Positions 1 through 7,731 of a DNA stretch of 44,027 nt are shown in pieces (the stretch's first letter is position 1; each line of letters starts with the position of its first letter). Location: positions 1 to 44,027 of the forward strand of contig CAYPYG010000025.1 of NCBI GenBank assembly GCA_964415175.1, written 5' to 3'. Origin of the DNA: UBA2231 sp964415175. GTDB taxonomy: Bacteria; Elusimicrobiota; Elusimicrobia; Elusimicrobiales; UBA9959. Below the pieces are notes generated by a model. The model had not been told where the DNA came from and did not search any database. It saw nothing but the letters and a program-made list of their open reading frames with translations. The position numbers and the translations under genes were made by a program.

Positions 1-619
1 TGAATTTGCCGTTCTCGCCGGGCAGGTAGCCCAGGTACCACAGGCCCTCCGACATTATCAGCGCGAAAGGCGCGCCCTTCACCGTCGCCGGGCCGCCCGC
101 CTTGCGGTAGGTCAGGTTCATCATCAGTTTTTCCTGTATGGCGCGGTAGAGGTCCTTGTAGAAAGGCAGCGTCATGTCGGGGTTCTTCACGCGCGGTGTT
201 ATCATGAAGAAAGGGTAGGAGGTCTCGTCGAGCAGGAAAAGCTTGTCGATGGATTTCAGCACCGACTTGTTGACCTCGCCGCCGAAGATCCTGGAGAGTT
301 TGTAGATGAAGGCCAGCGTGGCCGCGTCGTGGTCGGTCACGTTCATCTTCAGGAACGACTGCGTCTCGCCGTTGAACAGCCAGCGACCCTGTTCTGTCTC
401 GTCGGCGCGGATGACCTGGTCCTGCCGCAGGGATTCCAGGTCGCGCTGCACGGTGCGGCTGGAGACATTGAAGACCTCGGCGAGTTCTCCGGTGCGCACC
501 CAGCCGCGCGACTGCAATTGCCCGAAAATGTAGAAAAGCCGCTTCTTGAACGAATCGAAGCGCTCCTGGCGTCTGATCCTGTCAGCCGCCTTAAAAACCA
601 CGCTCTTAACCTTTTTCAT
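1..619 (-). CDS. WYL-domain HTH transcriptional regulator (3' end cut by window edge)
   Basis: Reading the minus strand from an ATG at 619 gives an open frame of 206 codons running off the left edge. The N-terminal ~75 residues form a DeoR/HTH_11-type winged helix (RGWVRTGELAEVFNVSSRTV, then QRDLESLRQD). The following region ends in the opening strands of a WYL-type ligand-sensing domain (LTYRKAGG, then EGLWYLGYLPG). WYL regulators bind ssDNA or nucleotide ligands and often control DNA-damage or defence genes. A G-rich Shine-Dalgarno (GGGGGG) lies just before the ATG. The C-terminal part of the WYL domain lies outside the window. No target can be named from the context; the divergent neighbour is the ECF sigma operon beyond two palindromes. 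Confidence 0.8.
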   Translation of the reverse strand, partial: MKKVKSVVFKAADRIRRQERFDSFKKRLFYIFGQLQSRGWVRTGELAEVFNVSSRTVQRDLESLRQDQVIRADETEQGRWLFNGETQSFLKMNVTDHDAATLAFIYKLSRIFGGEVNKSVLKSIDKLFLLDETSYPFFMITPRVKNPDMTLPFYKDLYRAIQEKLMMNLTYRKAGGPATVKGAPFALIMSEGLWYLGYLPGENGKF

Positions 620-662
620 AGTCCCCCCTATGTGGACCATATTCTACAATAATGAGGATATT

Positions 663-706
663 GGGGACACAATACCTATTTCGGCCGAAATAGGTATTGT
701 GTCCCC
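663..706. repeat. REP-like palindrome, family A, copy 1 (perfect 44 bp)
   Basis: A perfect 44-bp inverted repeat with no spacer. The left arm begins GGGGACACAATACCTATTTC and the right arm is its exact complement. The same sequence recurs at 751-798 (degenerate) and 16328-16371, always between genes. Size, symmetry and intergenic placement fit REP/BIME elements mobilised by RAYT (TnpA_REP) transposases, but no such transposase is in the window. Confidence 0.85.
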
Positions 707-750
707 GATTTAGCCCTGCAACTTTGTAGGATATATAAGCGTATTAATAG
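707..750. other. AT-rich spacer between two family A palindromes
   Basis: A short AT-rich stretch containing GGATATATAAGCG and TATTAATAG. It is the only place upstream of the sigma-factor gene that could hold its promoter. No hexamer pair with canonical spacing is convincing, so no promoter is called. Confidence 0.3.
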
Positions 751-798
751 GGGGACATAATACTTAATTGCCCCCGCGGAAATAGGTATTGTGTCCCC
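751..798. repeat. REP-like palindrome, family A, copy 2 (degenerate)
   Basis: An imperfect version of the family A palindrome. The right arm (AAATAGGTATTGTGTCCCC) is intact; the left arm carries substitutions (GGGGACATAATACTTAATT) and the centre is GC-rich. It ends only 4 nt before the ATG of the sigma factor, so it must lie in that gene's leader or overlap its promoter. Confidence 0.75.
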
Positions 799-802
799 GG
801 AT

Positions 803-1375
803 ATGGAAGAAGCTGAGCTTATAGGGCGATGTCTGGAGGGGGACGAAGGGGCCCTCGGAGAGGTCATCGGCCTTTACCAGGACCGCCTTTACGGCTTCGC
901 GCTGCGGCTGCTCAAGAACCCGCAGGACGCCGAGGACGCGGCGCAGGACGCCTTCGTCCGGGCCTTCCGCAACCTGGCCTCCTACGATAAGTCCCGCCCT
1001 TTCAGTACCTGGCTCTTCACGATAGCCCACAACCGCTGCATGGACCTGCTGCGCGCCCGCCGGCCCGATATCTCGATAGATGAGGAGGCGGGGGCGGCCG
1101 CGGCCGACGCCGCCGCCTCGGCCCCCGACCACGGCCCGCTGGCCTTCGAGACCGCGCTGGTGGAGAAAGCCCTGGCCTCCCTGCCGCCCATCTACGCCGA
1201 GATCCTGCTGCTTCAATATAAGGAAGACCTGGACGGGGCCGAACTGGCCGCCGTCCTCGGCGTGCCGGAGGGGACGGTCAAAGCCCGGCTGTCCCGCGCC
1301 CGGGCCATGATGAGGGGAAAATTGATGCAACCGAACGGCTCCGCCGGCCGTATTACCTGTGGAGACCTGAAATGA
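803..1375 (+). CDS. ECF-family RNA polymerase sigma factor
   Basis: 190 aa with the two conserved ECF domains. Region 2 (about residues 5-80) includes YGFALRLLKNPQDAEDAAQD and FRNLASYDKSRPFSTWLFTI followed by AHNRCMDLLR. Region 4 (about 125-180) includes LPPIYAEILLLQYKEDLDGA and a recognition helix near GVPEGTVKARLSRAR. Sigma factors of this class direct RNA polymerase to a small stress regulon and are usually held by a co-encoded anti-sigma factor. The ATG at 803 is preferred over an in-frame GTG at 791, which lies inside the family A palindrome. The stop overlaps the next gene (ATGA), implying translational coupling to the membrane protein downstream. Confidence 0.92.
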   Translation: MEEAELIGRCLEGDEGALGEVIGLYQDRLYGFALRLLKNPQDAEDAAQDAFVRAFRNLASYDKSRPFSTWLFTIAHNRCMDLLRARRPDISIDEEAGAAAADAAASAPDHGPLAFETALVEKALASLPPIYAEILLLQYKEDLDGAELAAVLGVPEGTVKARLSRARAMMRGKLMQPNGSAGRITCGDLK

Positions 1376-1815
1376 AGGACCGTGAAGACCAGCTTGCCGC
1401 CGCCATAGCCGCCCTTCCGGGGATAAAAGCCCCCGCCGGACTGCGCCTTGCCGTGCTGGCCGCCCTGAGGCGGGAGCGCGCCACCTGGTACCAGCCCGTC
1501 CTGCGCGGCGCGGCCGTGCTGCTGGCCGCCTGGGGCGCCGCGCTGCTGGCGGCCGGCGCGTTCTGGCTGCTGAACAATGCCGGGGAAATGGCCGCGCTGG
1601 CCGCCGATCCCGCCGCGCTGGCTATGGCCGCCAAGGCCTGGGCGCTGCGGGGCCTGACCCTGCTGCCGAAAGCCTGGGACATCGCCGTCTCCATGCCGAG
1701 GCTCCTGGCGGACAACCCGCCGCCGCTGGCGCTTTTGACCGAACTCACCATCGCCGCCGCGCTGACCACCGCCTGGCTGTCCAGGCTGCCGTCGCGCGCC
1801 GCGGCCCATAACTAA
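1372..1815 (+). CDS. small membrane protein, candidate anti-sigma factor
   Basis: 147 aa. A short cytoplasmic N-terminus of ~40 residues (KDREDQLAAAIAALPGIKAP) is followed by a strong membrane segment at about 46-66 and a second hydrophobic stretch near 123-138. It overlaps the sigma-factor stop by 4 nt, the usual arrangement for a sigma/anti-sigma pair. The zinc-binding HxxxCxxC anti-sigma motif is absent and no family is recognised from sequence alone. The role is therefore inferred from operon position and topology. Confidence 0.6.
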   Translation: MKDREDQLAAAIAALPGIKAPAGLRLAVLAALRRERATWYQPVLRGAAVLLAAWGAALLAAGAFWLLNNAGEMAALAADPAALAMAAKAWALRGLTLLPKAWDIAVSMPRLLADNPPPLALLTELTIAAALTTAWLSRLPSRAAAHN

Positions 1816-1827
1816 AGGAGAAAGAAA

Positions 1828-3012
1828 ATGAAAAGGATAGTATTGCCCGTTCTCGCCGCCCTGACGCTGGCGGCCTATGTCCCCGCGGACGCCCACGCGC
1901 GACGCGGCGGCAAGGTCGTGCTGCACGGCGACATAGTGATAGAGAAGGATTCGCGCCGCGCGGAAGACGTGCTGACCGACGGCTCGCTGAGGGTCGACGG
2001 CACGCTGGCCGCCGACGCGGTCTCGCTGGGCGGAGCGGTGACGGTCAACGGCCTGGTCACGGGCGACGTTTCCACGATGGGCGGCCCCGTGACCATAAAC
2101 GGCCGCGCCGACGACGACGTCTCCTCCTTCGGCGGCCCGATAACCGTGGCCGGCGAAGTGGCCGGCGACGTCTCGTCGCTCGGCGGGCCGGTGCTGGTCT
2201 CGGGCCATGTCGAGGGCGATATCTCCTCGCTGGGCGGCAACGTCAAGCTGACCTCCGGCGCGGTGGTGGACGGCGACATCTCCACGATGGGCGGCCTGGT
2301 GGAGAAGGAGGACGGCGCGGTGCACCGCGGCTCGGTCACCTCCTTCGACGCCCGCGACGTGCGCCGCGCGCTGCTGGACGTCGGCCGCGTCGCGCGCCAG
2401 GGCGAGAAGCGCCTCTCCCCGCTGCTGGCCGGCGGCCTGGCCACGGCCGGCCTCATCTTCCTCTTCTCGCTGCTCTTCACCGGCGTCATCCTGCTGCTGC
2501 TGCCCGCCGTCTTCTTTCCGCTCCACACCGGCCGCGCCGCCGACGCCGTCCGCGCCGACTTCTGGCGCTCCACCGGCATAGGCGCGCTGATCACGGTCGC
2601 CTTCTTCCCGGCCATGCTGATGCTGCTGGTCTCGATACTGGGCATACCGCTGATACCGCTGGCCCTGCTGCTGCTGGTCTGCGCCGCGGCGCTGGGCCTG
2701 AGCGGCTTCAGCGTGGTGCTGCAGGAGCGCTTCTTCGAGGGCATCAAGCGCAAGGGCCCCGCCTCCCTGCTGGGCCAGGTGGTCGTGGGCTACGCCCTGA
2801 TGGCCGGCCTGCTCATCTTCGGCAATATCATACCGCTGATAGGCGGGGTGCTGTCCTTCATCGGCTTCATGATGATGGCCTTCGGCGCGGTCGTCGGCCT
2901 GGGCGCCGCCTGGGATACCCGCATGGGGAACCGCCCGGCGCCGGTCCCCGAACCCGCCCGGCCGGCCCCCGCGGCCCAGCCCCCCGCGCAGGAGCCTCCG
3001 CCGCAGTCCTGA
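1828..3012 (+). CDS. secreted/membrane bactofilin-like polymer-forming protein
   Basis: 394 aa. A signal peptide (about 1-24, ending near ADAHA) precedes a series of short repeats (about 45-170) of the type G-x-V-x-G-D-V-S-x-x-G-G-P-V, e.g. GDVSTMGGPVTINGRADDDV. This is the beta-helical rhythm of polymer-forming cytoskeletal (bactofilin-like) domains. Three or four membrane segments follow (about 200-350) and then a proline-rich tail. It has a good ribosome site (AAGGAG) 12 nt after the anti-sigma candidate and is probably the effector gene of the ECF operon, acting at the envelope. Proteins with this layout are often annotated as polymer-forming cytoskeletal proteins; the biochemical role is not established. 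Confidence 0.8.
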   Translation: MKRIVLPVLAALTLAAYVPADAHARRGGKVVLHGDIVIEKDSRRAEDVLTDGSLRVDGTLAADAVSLGGAVTVNGLVTGDVSTMGGPVTINGRADDDVSSFGGPITVAGEVAGDVSSLGGPVLVSGHVEGDISSLGGNVKLTSGAVVDGDISTMGGLVEKEDGAVHRGSVTSFDARDVRRALLDVGRVARQGEKRLSPLLAGGLATAGLIFLFSLLFTGVILLLLPAVFFPLHTGRAADAVRADFWRSTGIGALITVAFFPAMLMLLVSILGIPLIPLALLLLVCAAALGLSGFSVVLQERFFEGIKRKGPASLLGQVVVGYALMAGLLIFGNIIPLIGGVLSFIGFMMMAFGAVVGLGAAWDTRMGNRPAPVPEPARPAPAAQPPAQEPPPQS

Positions 3013-3082
3013 CCCGGGTTTGAAGCGAGCCGGAACGAGGCCGTTCTCCCAGCGCGGAGGGCGGCCTCCTTTATTGAATCTT

Positions 3083-3091
3083 TGCTATTAT
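3083..3091 (+). promoter_or_regulatory. extended -10 promoter element of the Clp/beta-helix operon
   Basis: TGCTATTAT matches an extended -10 (TGn plus TATTAT). Transcription would begin near 3098, giving a leader of about 16 nt that carries the GGAG ribosome site at 3098-3101 ahead of the ATG at 3114. No good -35 hexamer is visible. Confidence 0.45.
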
Positions 3092-3113
3092 ATTGACGGA
3101 GAAACGCGATATC

Positions 3114-4019
3114 ATGCCAGAACGCGACCCAGAACTAGAGCCCGCGGCGGCCCCGCCGGCCTCCGAAAGCGCGCCGCCCGGCCGCTCCCCGGGCCCGGTC
3201 CCTCTTCCGGCCGGTCCCGGCAGCGGACACGGCTCCCCCGGGGCGAAAGCCTCCGGGCATTTCTGGCTCTACCCCGCCATCCTGCTCGCGGTACTGCTTT
3301 CCGTTTTCGCCGTCTTCCGGAACGAAATGCTCCCCGTAAGGACCCTCGCCGCCGAGCGGCCCGCTCCCGTCCTGCCTCTTCCCGCGGCCCGCGCTCCCGC
3401 TCCGCCGGCCGCCGCGGCCGAAAGGCCCGCGGAGCCGCTGCCGCCGGTGCCTATAGCCGAGGTCGGCATGAACCTGCCGGAATACGGCGGCCACGGCGTC
3501 GCCGCCGGCGCTTCCGCGCCGTCCGTCCCCCGTCCCGCTTCGATGGGAACCCTGCCGATCCTGAGCATCGATGGCCCGTCCGGCGGGGACACGGAGCGCT
3601 ACGACGACGCGTACCGCGCCGGGGAAACGGCCGGCCTGGACGGGGGCCTCAGAGTGGACCCCTCTCTCCGCCGCCAGCCGGCGGAGAAGACCATGACCGC
3701 GGCGGAACTGGCCGCCTGCCCCGCCTGCAAGGTCGGCGCGGCGGCGGGCAAGAGTTCCGGCCTCAGCAAGCTGGCCACCGGGAAGTATTTCGTCCAGAAC
3801 GAGCTGGTCGTCGAATCCCTGGGCCTCTGCGAAGGCATGCACGTCTACCGGTACAGGAACCAGAGCCCGAACAAGACGATAACGTCCACCGTGCAGAATA
3901 TCAGCGGGGAGACCTGGACCTTCACGCTCGAACCCGGCAAGACCTACGAACTCAGCAGTTCGATCGAACTTACCCGCGACACGGCCGTGTCCATAAGGGT
4001 GGGCGAGGTGCTCAACTGA
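3114..4019 (+). CDS. single-pass membrane protein with proline-rich cytoplasmic tail and C-terminal beta domain
   Basis: 301 aa, no recognised family. Residues 1-48 are Pro/Ala/Gly-rich, 51-68 form one membrane helix (FWLYPAILLAVLLSVFAVF), 70-120 are again Pro/Ala-rich, and about 220-301 look like a compact beta-sandwich (GKYFVQNELVVESLGLCEG onward, with TWTFTLEPGKTYELSS). Two cysteines sit in a CPAC motif near 199-202. The ATG at 3114 is preferred over an in-frame TTG at 3093 because GGAG lies between them. First gene of a six-gene operon whose other members include two Clp-type ATPases; the topology suggests a membrane adaptor with its folded domain outside the cytoplasm. Confidence 0.7.
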   Translation: MPERDPELEPAAAPPASESAPPGRSPGPVPLPAGPGSGHGSPGAKASGHFWLYPAILLAVLLSVFAVFRNEMLPVRTLAAERPAPVLPLPAARAPAPPAAAAERPAEPLPPVPIAEVGMNLPEYGGHGVAAGASAPSVPRPASMGTLPILSIDGPSGGDTERYDDAYRAGETAGLDGGLRVDPSLRRQPAEKTMTAAELAACPACKVGAAAGKSSGLSKLATGKYFVQNELVVESLGLCEGMHVYRYRNQSPNKTITSTVQNISGETWTFTLEPGKTYELSSSIELTRDTAVSIRVGEVLN

Positions 4020-4020
4020 G

Positions 4021-4329
4021 ATGACGCCGGACGCCTCACCCTCCCCGGAGCCCGGCAGGCCCGAACCCCGGCCCGCGCCCGTCCCCGCCGACAGGCCGGC
4101 CTCGGCCGGCGGCCCCCCCGGCGACAGGGGCCCGAGGGGCCCGGGCGAACCCTATACCCCGATGCCGGTGTTCCCGGCCCCCCGGCGCAGGGCGGGCCTG
4201 CTCGCGGCGCTGCTGCTGCTCGCGCTGGCCGCGGTCTCCGGCCTGCTGTTCATGCTCAAAGGCGGCGGACCGGCCGCCCCGGCGGCGGAGCCGCCGGCCG
4301 CCTCCGAAGCGGCGGACGGCGTACGATGA
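4021..4329 (+). CDS. small proline-rich single-pass membrane protein
   Basis: 102 aa. A Pro-rich N-terminal half (about 1-55) leads to one membrane helix (about 59-79, AGLLAALLLLALAAVSGLLF) and a short Ala/Pro-rich tail. The ATG follows the preceding stop by one base and the end overlaps the next gene by 4 nt, so it is clearly part of the operon. The general plan (Pro-rich stretch, one helix) resembles its upstream neighbour, but no homologous segment is obvious. Function unknown. Confidence 0.6.
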   Translation: MTPDASPSPEPGRPEPRPAPVPADRPASAGGPPGDRGPRGPGEPYTPMPVFPAPRRRAGLLAALLLLALAAVSGLLFMLKGGGPAAPAAEPPAASEAADGVR

Positions 4330-5435
4330 TGAAACTGCATCCTTTCTTCATGGTGATGATCGTGCTCGGCATAGTCACGGGCATGTACACCGTCTACACC
4401 ATCTTCCCGCCCAGCATGCCGCTGCTGTTCGTCGGCAGCCTGATCGGGCTTTTCGTCAGGATAAACCAGGTCCTGCTGGAGAAACGCAAACAGACGGACG
4501 CCGGCGCGGCCGTGGACTTCGCGCGCCTGCGGACCATCGATCTCAAGTGCTACGCGGGCTGGATAAAGGAGAACGTGCGCGGCCACGACGAGGTGGTCGA
4601 CCGGGTGGTGAGCAGGATACAGCAGGGGCTGGCCGTAGCCGCGCCGGGCCAGGTGCCGGCCGCCTTCATGCTCTCCGGCCCCACCGGCACCGGCAAGACC
4701 TTCCTGGCCGAGATCGTCGCCCGGGCCCTTTACAAGGAGAGCGAGCTGCTCCTGCTGCGCATGAACCAGTACAAGTCCCCGCAGGACGTCTTCACCCTCA
4801 TAGGCCCGCCGCCCGGCTACCAGGGCTACGAGATAGGCGGCGCGCTCACGCGCCCCGTGCTGGAGAACCCTTACCGCGTGATCCTGCTCGACGAGTTCGA
4901 GAAGGCCCATATCGACGTGCAGCACTGCCTCTATAACATCCTCGACAGGGGGCAGTGCCGCGAAAAGAGCTCCGGCCGCACCGTGCATTTCAGCGCCTGC
5001 GTCTTCTTCGCCACCTGCAACTGCGGCGTGGACGCGCTGCGCGCCATCTGGAAGAAGACGGGGGACCCCGCCCTGCGCAACGGGCGCGCCCGCGAGGCCA
5101 TGGCGCGCGAAGGCTTCGAGCGGCCGCTGCTGGCCAGGTTCAGCGACATCCTGCTGATGGACCAGCTGGACCCCGTCGAGATAGCCGAGGTCGCCTGCCT
5201 GCAGATAGCCAAGCACTGGCGGCAGTACGGCATAGAGGTCGCTTATACCTCGCCGGAAGTGCTGATCGAGGCCATCAGGCGCAACGTCGAGTTCCAGGAT
5301 TACGGCGTGCGGCAGCTGGCCAACCTGATACGCGAGATCACGACCCCGTCCATAGAGGAGGCCCGCCGCCTCGGCGCCACGCGCGTGCGGCTGAGCCTCG
5401 ACGAGAAGACGGGGCAGGTGACGGTGACGCGATGA
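4326..5435 (+). CDS. membrane-anchored Clp-type AAA+ ATPase (single ring)
   Basis: 369 aa. Two N-terminal hydrophobic helices (about 7-27 and 32-45) anchor it. One AAA+ module of the ClpA/ClpB second-ring type follows: Walker A GPTGTGKT at 118-125, a pore loop GYQGYE at about 164-169 (compare GYVGYE of ClpB), Walker B VILLDE at 185-190, the arginine-finger region LLARFSDI, and a C-terminal small domain with the sensor-2-like motif YGVRQLANLI. This is the equipment of a protein unfoldase or remodeller. There is no N-domain, no first ring and no ClpP-docking loop that I can recognise. It overlaps the genes on both sides by 4 nt. A second Clp-type ATPase lies two genes downstream, so the two may form a mixed ring or act in sequence. 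Confidence 0.85.
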   Translation: MMKLHPFFMVMIVLGIVTGMYTVYTIFPPSMPLLFVGSLIGLFVRINQVLLEKRKQTDAGAAVDFARLRTIDLKCYAGWIKENVRGHDEVVDRVVSRIQQGLAVAAPGQVPAAFMLSGPTGTGKTFLAEIVARALYKESELLLLRMNQYKSPQDVFTLIGPPPGYQGYEIGGALTRPVLENPYRVILLDEFEKAHIDVQHCLYNILDRGQCREKSSGRTVHFSACVFFATCNCGVDALRAIWKKTGDPALRNGRAREAMAREGFERPLLARFSDILLMDQLDPVEIAEVACLQIAKHWRQYGIEVAYTSPEVLIEAIRRNVEFQDYGVRQLANLIREITTPSIEEARRLGATRVRLSLDEKTGQVTVTR

Positions 5436-6679
5436 GCGCCGACAGGGACATCTCCGTGCTGGCGGACGTCTGGGTGCAGGTCTTCACCCTGCTGCTGATA
5501 GTCTCCGCTGTCTTCTCGCTGCATTATCTTCTCGCCGTGCCGCCGGCCGCGCCCGCCGCGGCGGACGGGACCGGCCACCGGTCCGGGGACGCGCCGGCCG
5601 CGGCCGCGGAGAGAACTTCGCCGGCCCCCGTCCAGGCCGAAGCGCGGCCCGCCCCGCAGGCCGCTCCTCAGCCGGCGCCGCCGGCGGCCGCCCCCTCCGC
5701 GACTCCGGCCGCCGCTCCCGCGGCCGCCTCCCCGGCCGACCGCGTCCAGTGGGTGATCTCCAAGGAGAGCGAGAAGCACACCACGCTGGGCAGCGTTATC
5801 GCCATGGCCAGGGACGGCGACACCATCCTGGTCCAGCCCGGCAGATACGACGTCAGCGCCCTGATCGGCAAGTCCCTGACGATAACCGGCGGCGGCGCCT
5901 CCCCGGCCGAGGTCGAACTGACCCACGCTTTTTCCCCTACCCTGTCGGTCAACGGCGGCGGTCTCACGCTGCACAACCTCACCATCGCCAATACCGCCAC
6001 GCTCGACCACTGGGCCCTGTCGGTCGCCAGGGGGACCCTGAACATGCGCGGCGTTAGGCTCAAGTCCTCCGTCAAAGGCCTCAAGGCGGTGGATTCCTCC
6101 GTCGAAGCCTCCGACTGCGAATTCGACGCCGAGACGGCCGTCTTCGTCTCCGGCAGGTCCAATGCCCGCTTCTCGGACGTGTCCCTCACCGGCAGCTACA
6201 TCGGCCTCCGGGCGGAGGACGGGACGGCCGAGGTCCTGGTGGAGGACTCCATCGTTTCCAAAGGCGGTACCGGGGTCGTCGCGGCCGACGGGGCGCGCGT
6301 CGAGATAAAGGGCACCACCGTTTCCGGGCATACGGCCTACGCCCTGGCCGCGGGGTCCGGCGCCGAGATACGCGTCAAGGACTCCTCGCTGACGGATAAC
6401 AAAGATTGCGCCGCTTTCATCCACGACACCGACGGCAGGGTGGTACTGGAGAAGGTGCTGCTGCGCCGCAACAAATGCGGGGTACAGTTCGCCGGGAAGG
6501 GGTCCCTGGACGTGCGCCTGAGCAGGTTCCGGGACAATTCCATGGGCGCGGTGGCCCTGAGCCCCCTGCAGGGGGACCTCGCCGTGATAACCGGCTACGG
6601 CAACGAAGGTTTCACGGTGCCCGGCGAGAAGAAGCCCGCCGCCAGGAAGCGCGCGGCCGCCGCGCCGCGCGGGAAATGA
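5432..6679 (+). CDS. membrane-anchored right-handed beta-helix repeat protein
   Basis: 415 aa. One N-terminal membrane helix (about 13-34) is followed by a Pro/Ala-rich linker (about 36-105). A long series of parallel beta-helix coils (about 120-390) then reads like a NosD/pectate-lyase-type fold (DGDTILVQPGRYDVSALIG, then repeated units such as SSVEASDCEFDAETAVFVSG). The tail is Lys/Ala-rich. No catalytic pectate-lyase residues are evident, so it may be a binding or scaffold surface outside the membrane. The ATG at 5432 overlaps the stop of the ATPase gene (ATGA). The same frame is open further upstream, inside the ATPase gene, but that stretch has no sensible start. Confidence 0.82.
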   Translation: MSADRDISVLADVWVQVFTLLLIVSAVFSLHYLLAVPPAAPAAADGTGHRSGDAPAAAAERTSPAPVQAEARPAPQAAPQPAPPAAAPSATPAAAPAAASPADRVQWVISKESEKHTTLGSVIAMARDGDTILVQPGRYDVSALIGKSLTITGGGASPAEVELTHAFSPTLSVNGGGLTLHNLTIANTATLDHWALSVARGTLNMRGVRLKSSVKGLKAVDSSVEASDCEFDAETAVFVSGRSNARFSDVSLTGSYIGLRAEDGTAEVLVEDSIVSKGGTGVVAADGARVEIKGTTVSGHTAYALAAGSGAEIRVKDSSLTDNKDCAAFIHDTDGRVVLEKVLLRRNKCGVQFAGKGSLDVRLSRFRDNSMGAVALSPLQGDLAVITGYGNEGFTVPGEKKPAARKRAAAAPRGK

Positions 6680-6701
6680 CACTGATCCGGAGAGGAGCGA
6701 C

Positions 6702-7712
6702 ATGACGGACCTGAACAAGATGACGGACTGGAGCAAGCTTAAGGAGATGGTGGCGGGCTCGGAACTGGGCAGCAAGAGCCGCACCGTCGACGAGAAGCTG
6801 CTGCTGGAGCATTTGCAGTCTCGCGTGAAGGGCCAGGACCACATCGTCACCGACGTCGCCAGGCTGATACGCCTGAGCTGGGAGAAGCAGGAGCGCACGC
6901 GCCCCATCTGCAGCCTGCTGCTGCTGGGCCCGACGGGCACCGGCAAGACCGAACTGGCCAAGGCCATGGCCGAGTACCTCTTCGGCAGCGAGAAGGACAT
7001 GCTGCGCTTCGACTGCTCGGAGCTGAGCAGCCCGGACATGGCCAAGAGCCGCCTGACCGGCTCCTCCGCCGGCTTCAAGGATTCCGAATCGGGCGGGCAG
7101 CTGACCCGGCCCATGATGGCCAACCCGCGCCGCCTGGTGCTTTTCGACGAGGTGGAGAAGGCCCACCCGCTGGTCTTCGACCTGCTGCTGCAGCTGCTGG
7201 GCGACGGCCGCCTGACCGAGCAGAGCACCGGCAGGACCGCGGATTTCACGCAGTCCATCGTCGTGCTGACCAGCAACGCCATCGCCGACCAGGTGGCCAA
7301 GGCCGTCGAGGGCATGGACGACTACCGCGAGATCCTCAACGCCGTAAAGACGCTGCTCTCCGAGTCGGGCACCTTCCGTCCCGAGATCATGGGCCGCATC
7401 GACAAGGTCTATCTCTTCAAGCCGCTGGAAGGGATGATCGTGGCCGAGATAGCGCTGCTCAAGATCTCGCGCCTGGCCCGCGAGTACGGCATGACCGTCG
7501 ACTTCGTCGCGCCGGAGCTGCTGCTGCAGGCGCTGGAGGCCAACCTCAAGGTCAGCCGCTTCGGCATACGCGAGCTGGAACGGATCCTGTTCGATTTCTT
7601 CGCCGAGCAGCTCGTGGCCATGCGCGAAAAGAAAGTGACGCACGTCTCTTTCCGCCGCGGGGACGACGGGAAGATAGTCTGCGAGCCGTCGCCCGGCGCG
7701 CTCGGCCGTTAG
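6702..7712 (+). CDS. soluble Clp-type AAA+ ATPase (single ring)
   Basis: 336 aa, no membrane segment. ClpB second-ring-type module: Walker A GPTGTGKT at 76-83, Walker B LVLFDE at 145-150 followed by EKAH, arginine-finger region FRPEIMGRID, and a small domain with FGIRELERILFDFF. The pore loop reads GFKDSESGG, replacing the usual GYVGYEEGG, so the aromatic residue is Phe instead of Tyr. It is related to the anchored ATPase at 4326 but clearly diverged. Ribosome site GGAGAGG lies about 9 nt upstream of the ATG, 22 nt after the beta-helix gene. Confidence 0.87.
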   Translation: MTDLNKMTDWSKLKEMVAGSELGSKSRTVDEKLLLEHLQSRVKGQDHIVTDVARLIRLSWEKQERTRPICSLLLLGPTGTGKTELAKAMAEYLFGSEKDMLRFDCSELSSPDMAKSRLTGSSAGFKDSESGGQLTRPMMANPRRLVLFDEVEKAHPLVFDLLLQLLGDGRLTEQSTGRTADFTQSIVVLTSNAIADQVAKAVEGMDDYREILNAVKTLLSESGTFRPEIMGRIDKVYLFKPLEGMIVAEIALLKISRLAREYGMTVDFVAPELLLQALEANLKVSRFGIRELERILFDFFAEQLVAMREKKVTHVSFRRGDDGKIVCEPSPGALGR

Positions 7713-7731
7713 ACGCGGGGGACCCCACGCT

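Noticed and set aside
1213..2526. 437-codon open frame on the minus strand
   Set aside because: It lies antisense to the sigma, anti-sigma and bactofilin-like genes, which have clear domains and coupled starts. The product is Gln/Gly/Arg-rich low complexity caused by high-GC third positions.
3020..4024. 334-codon Arg-rich frame overlapping the first gene of the Clp operon
   Set aside because: It is a frame shadow: the alternate frame has a ribosome site, a membrane helix and a folded-looking C-terminal domain, while this one is Arg/Pro/Gly low complexity.
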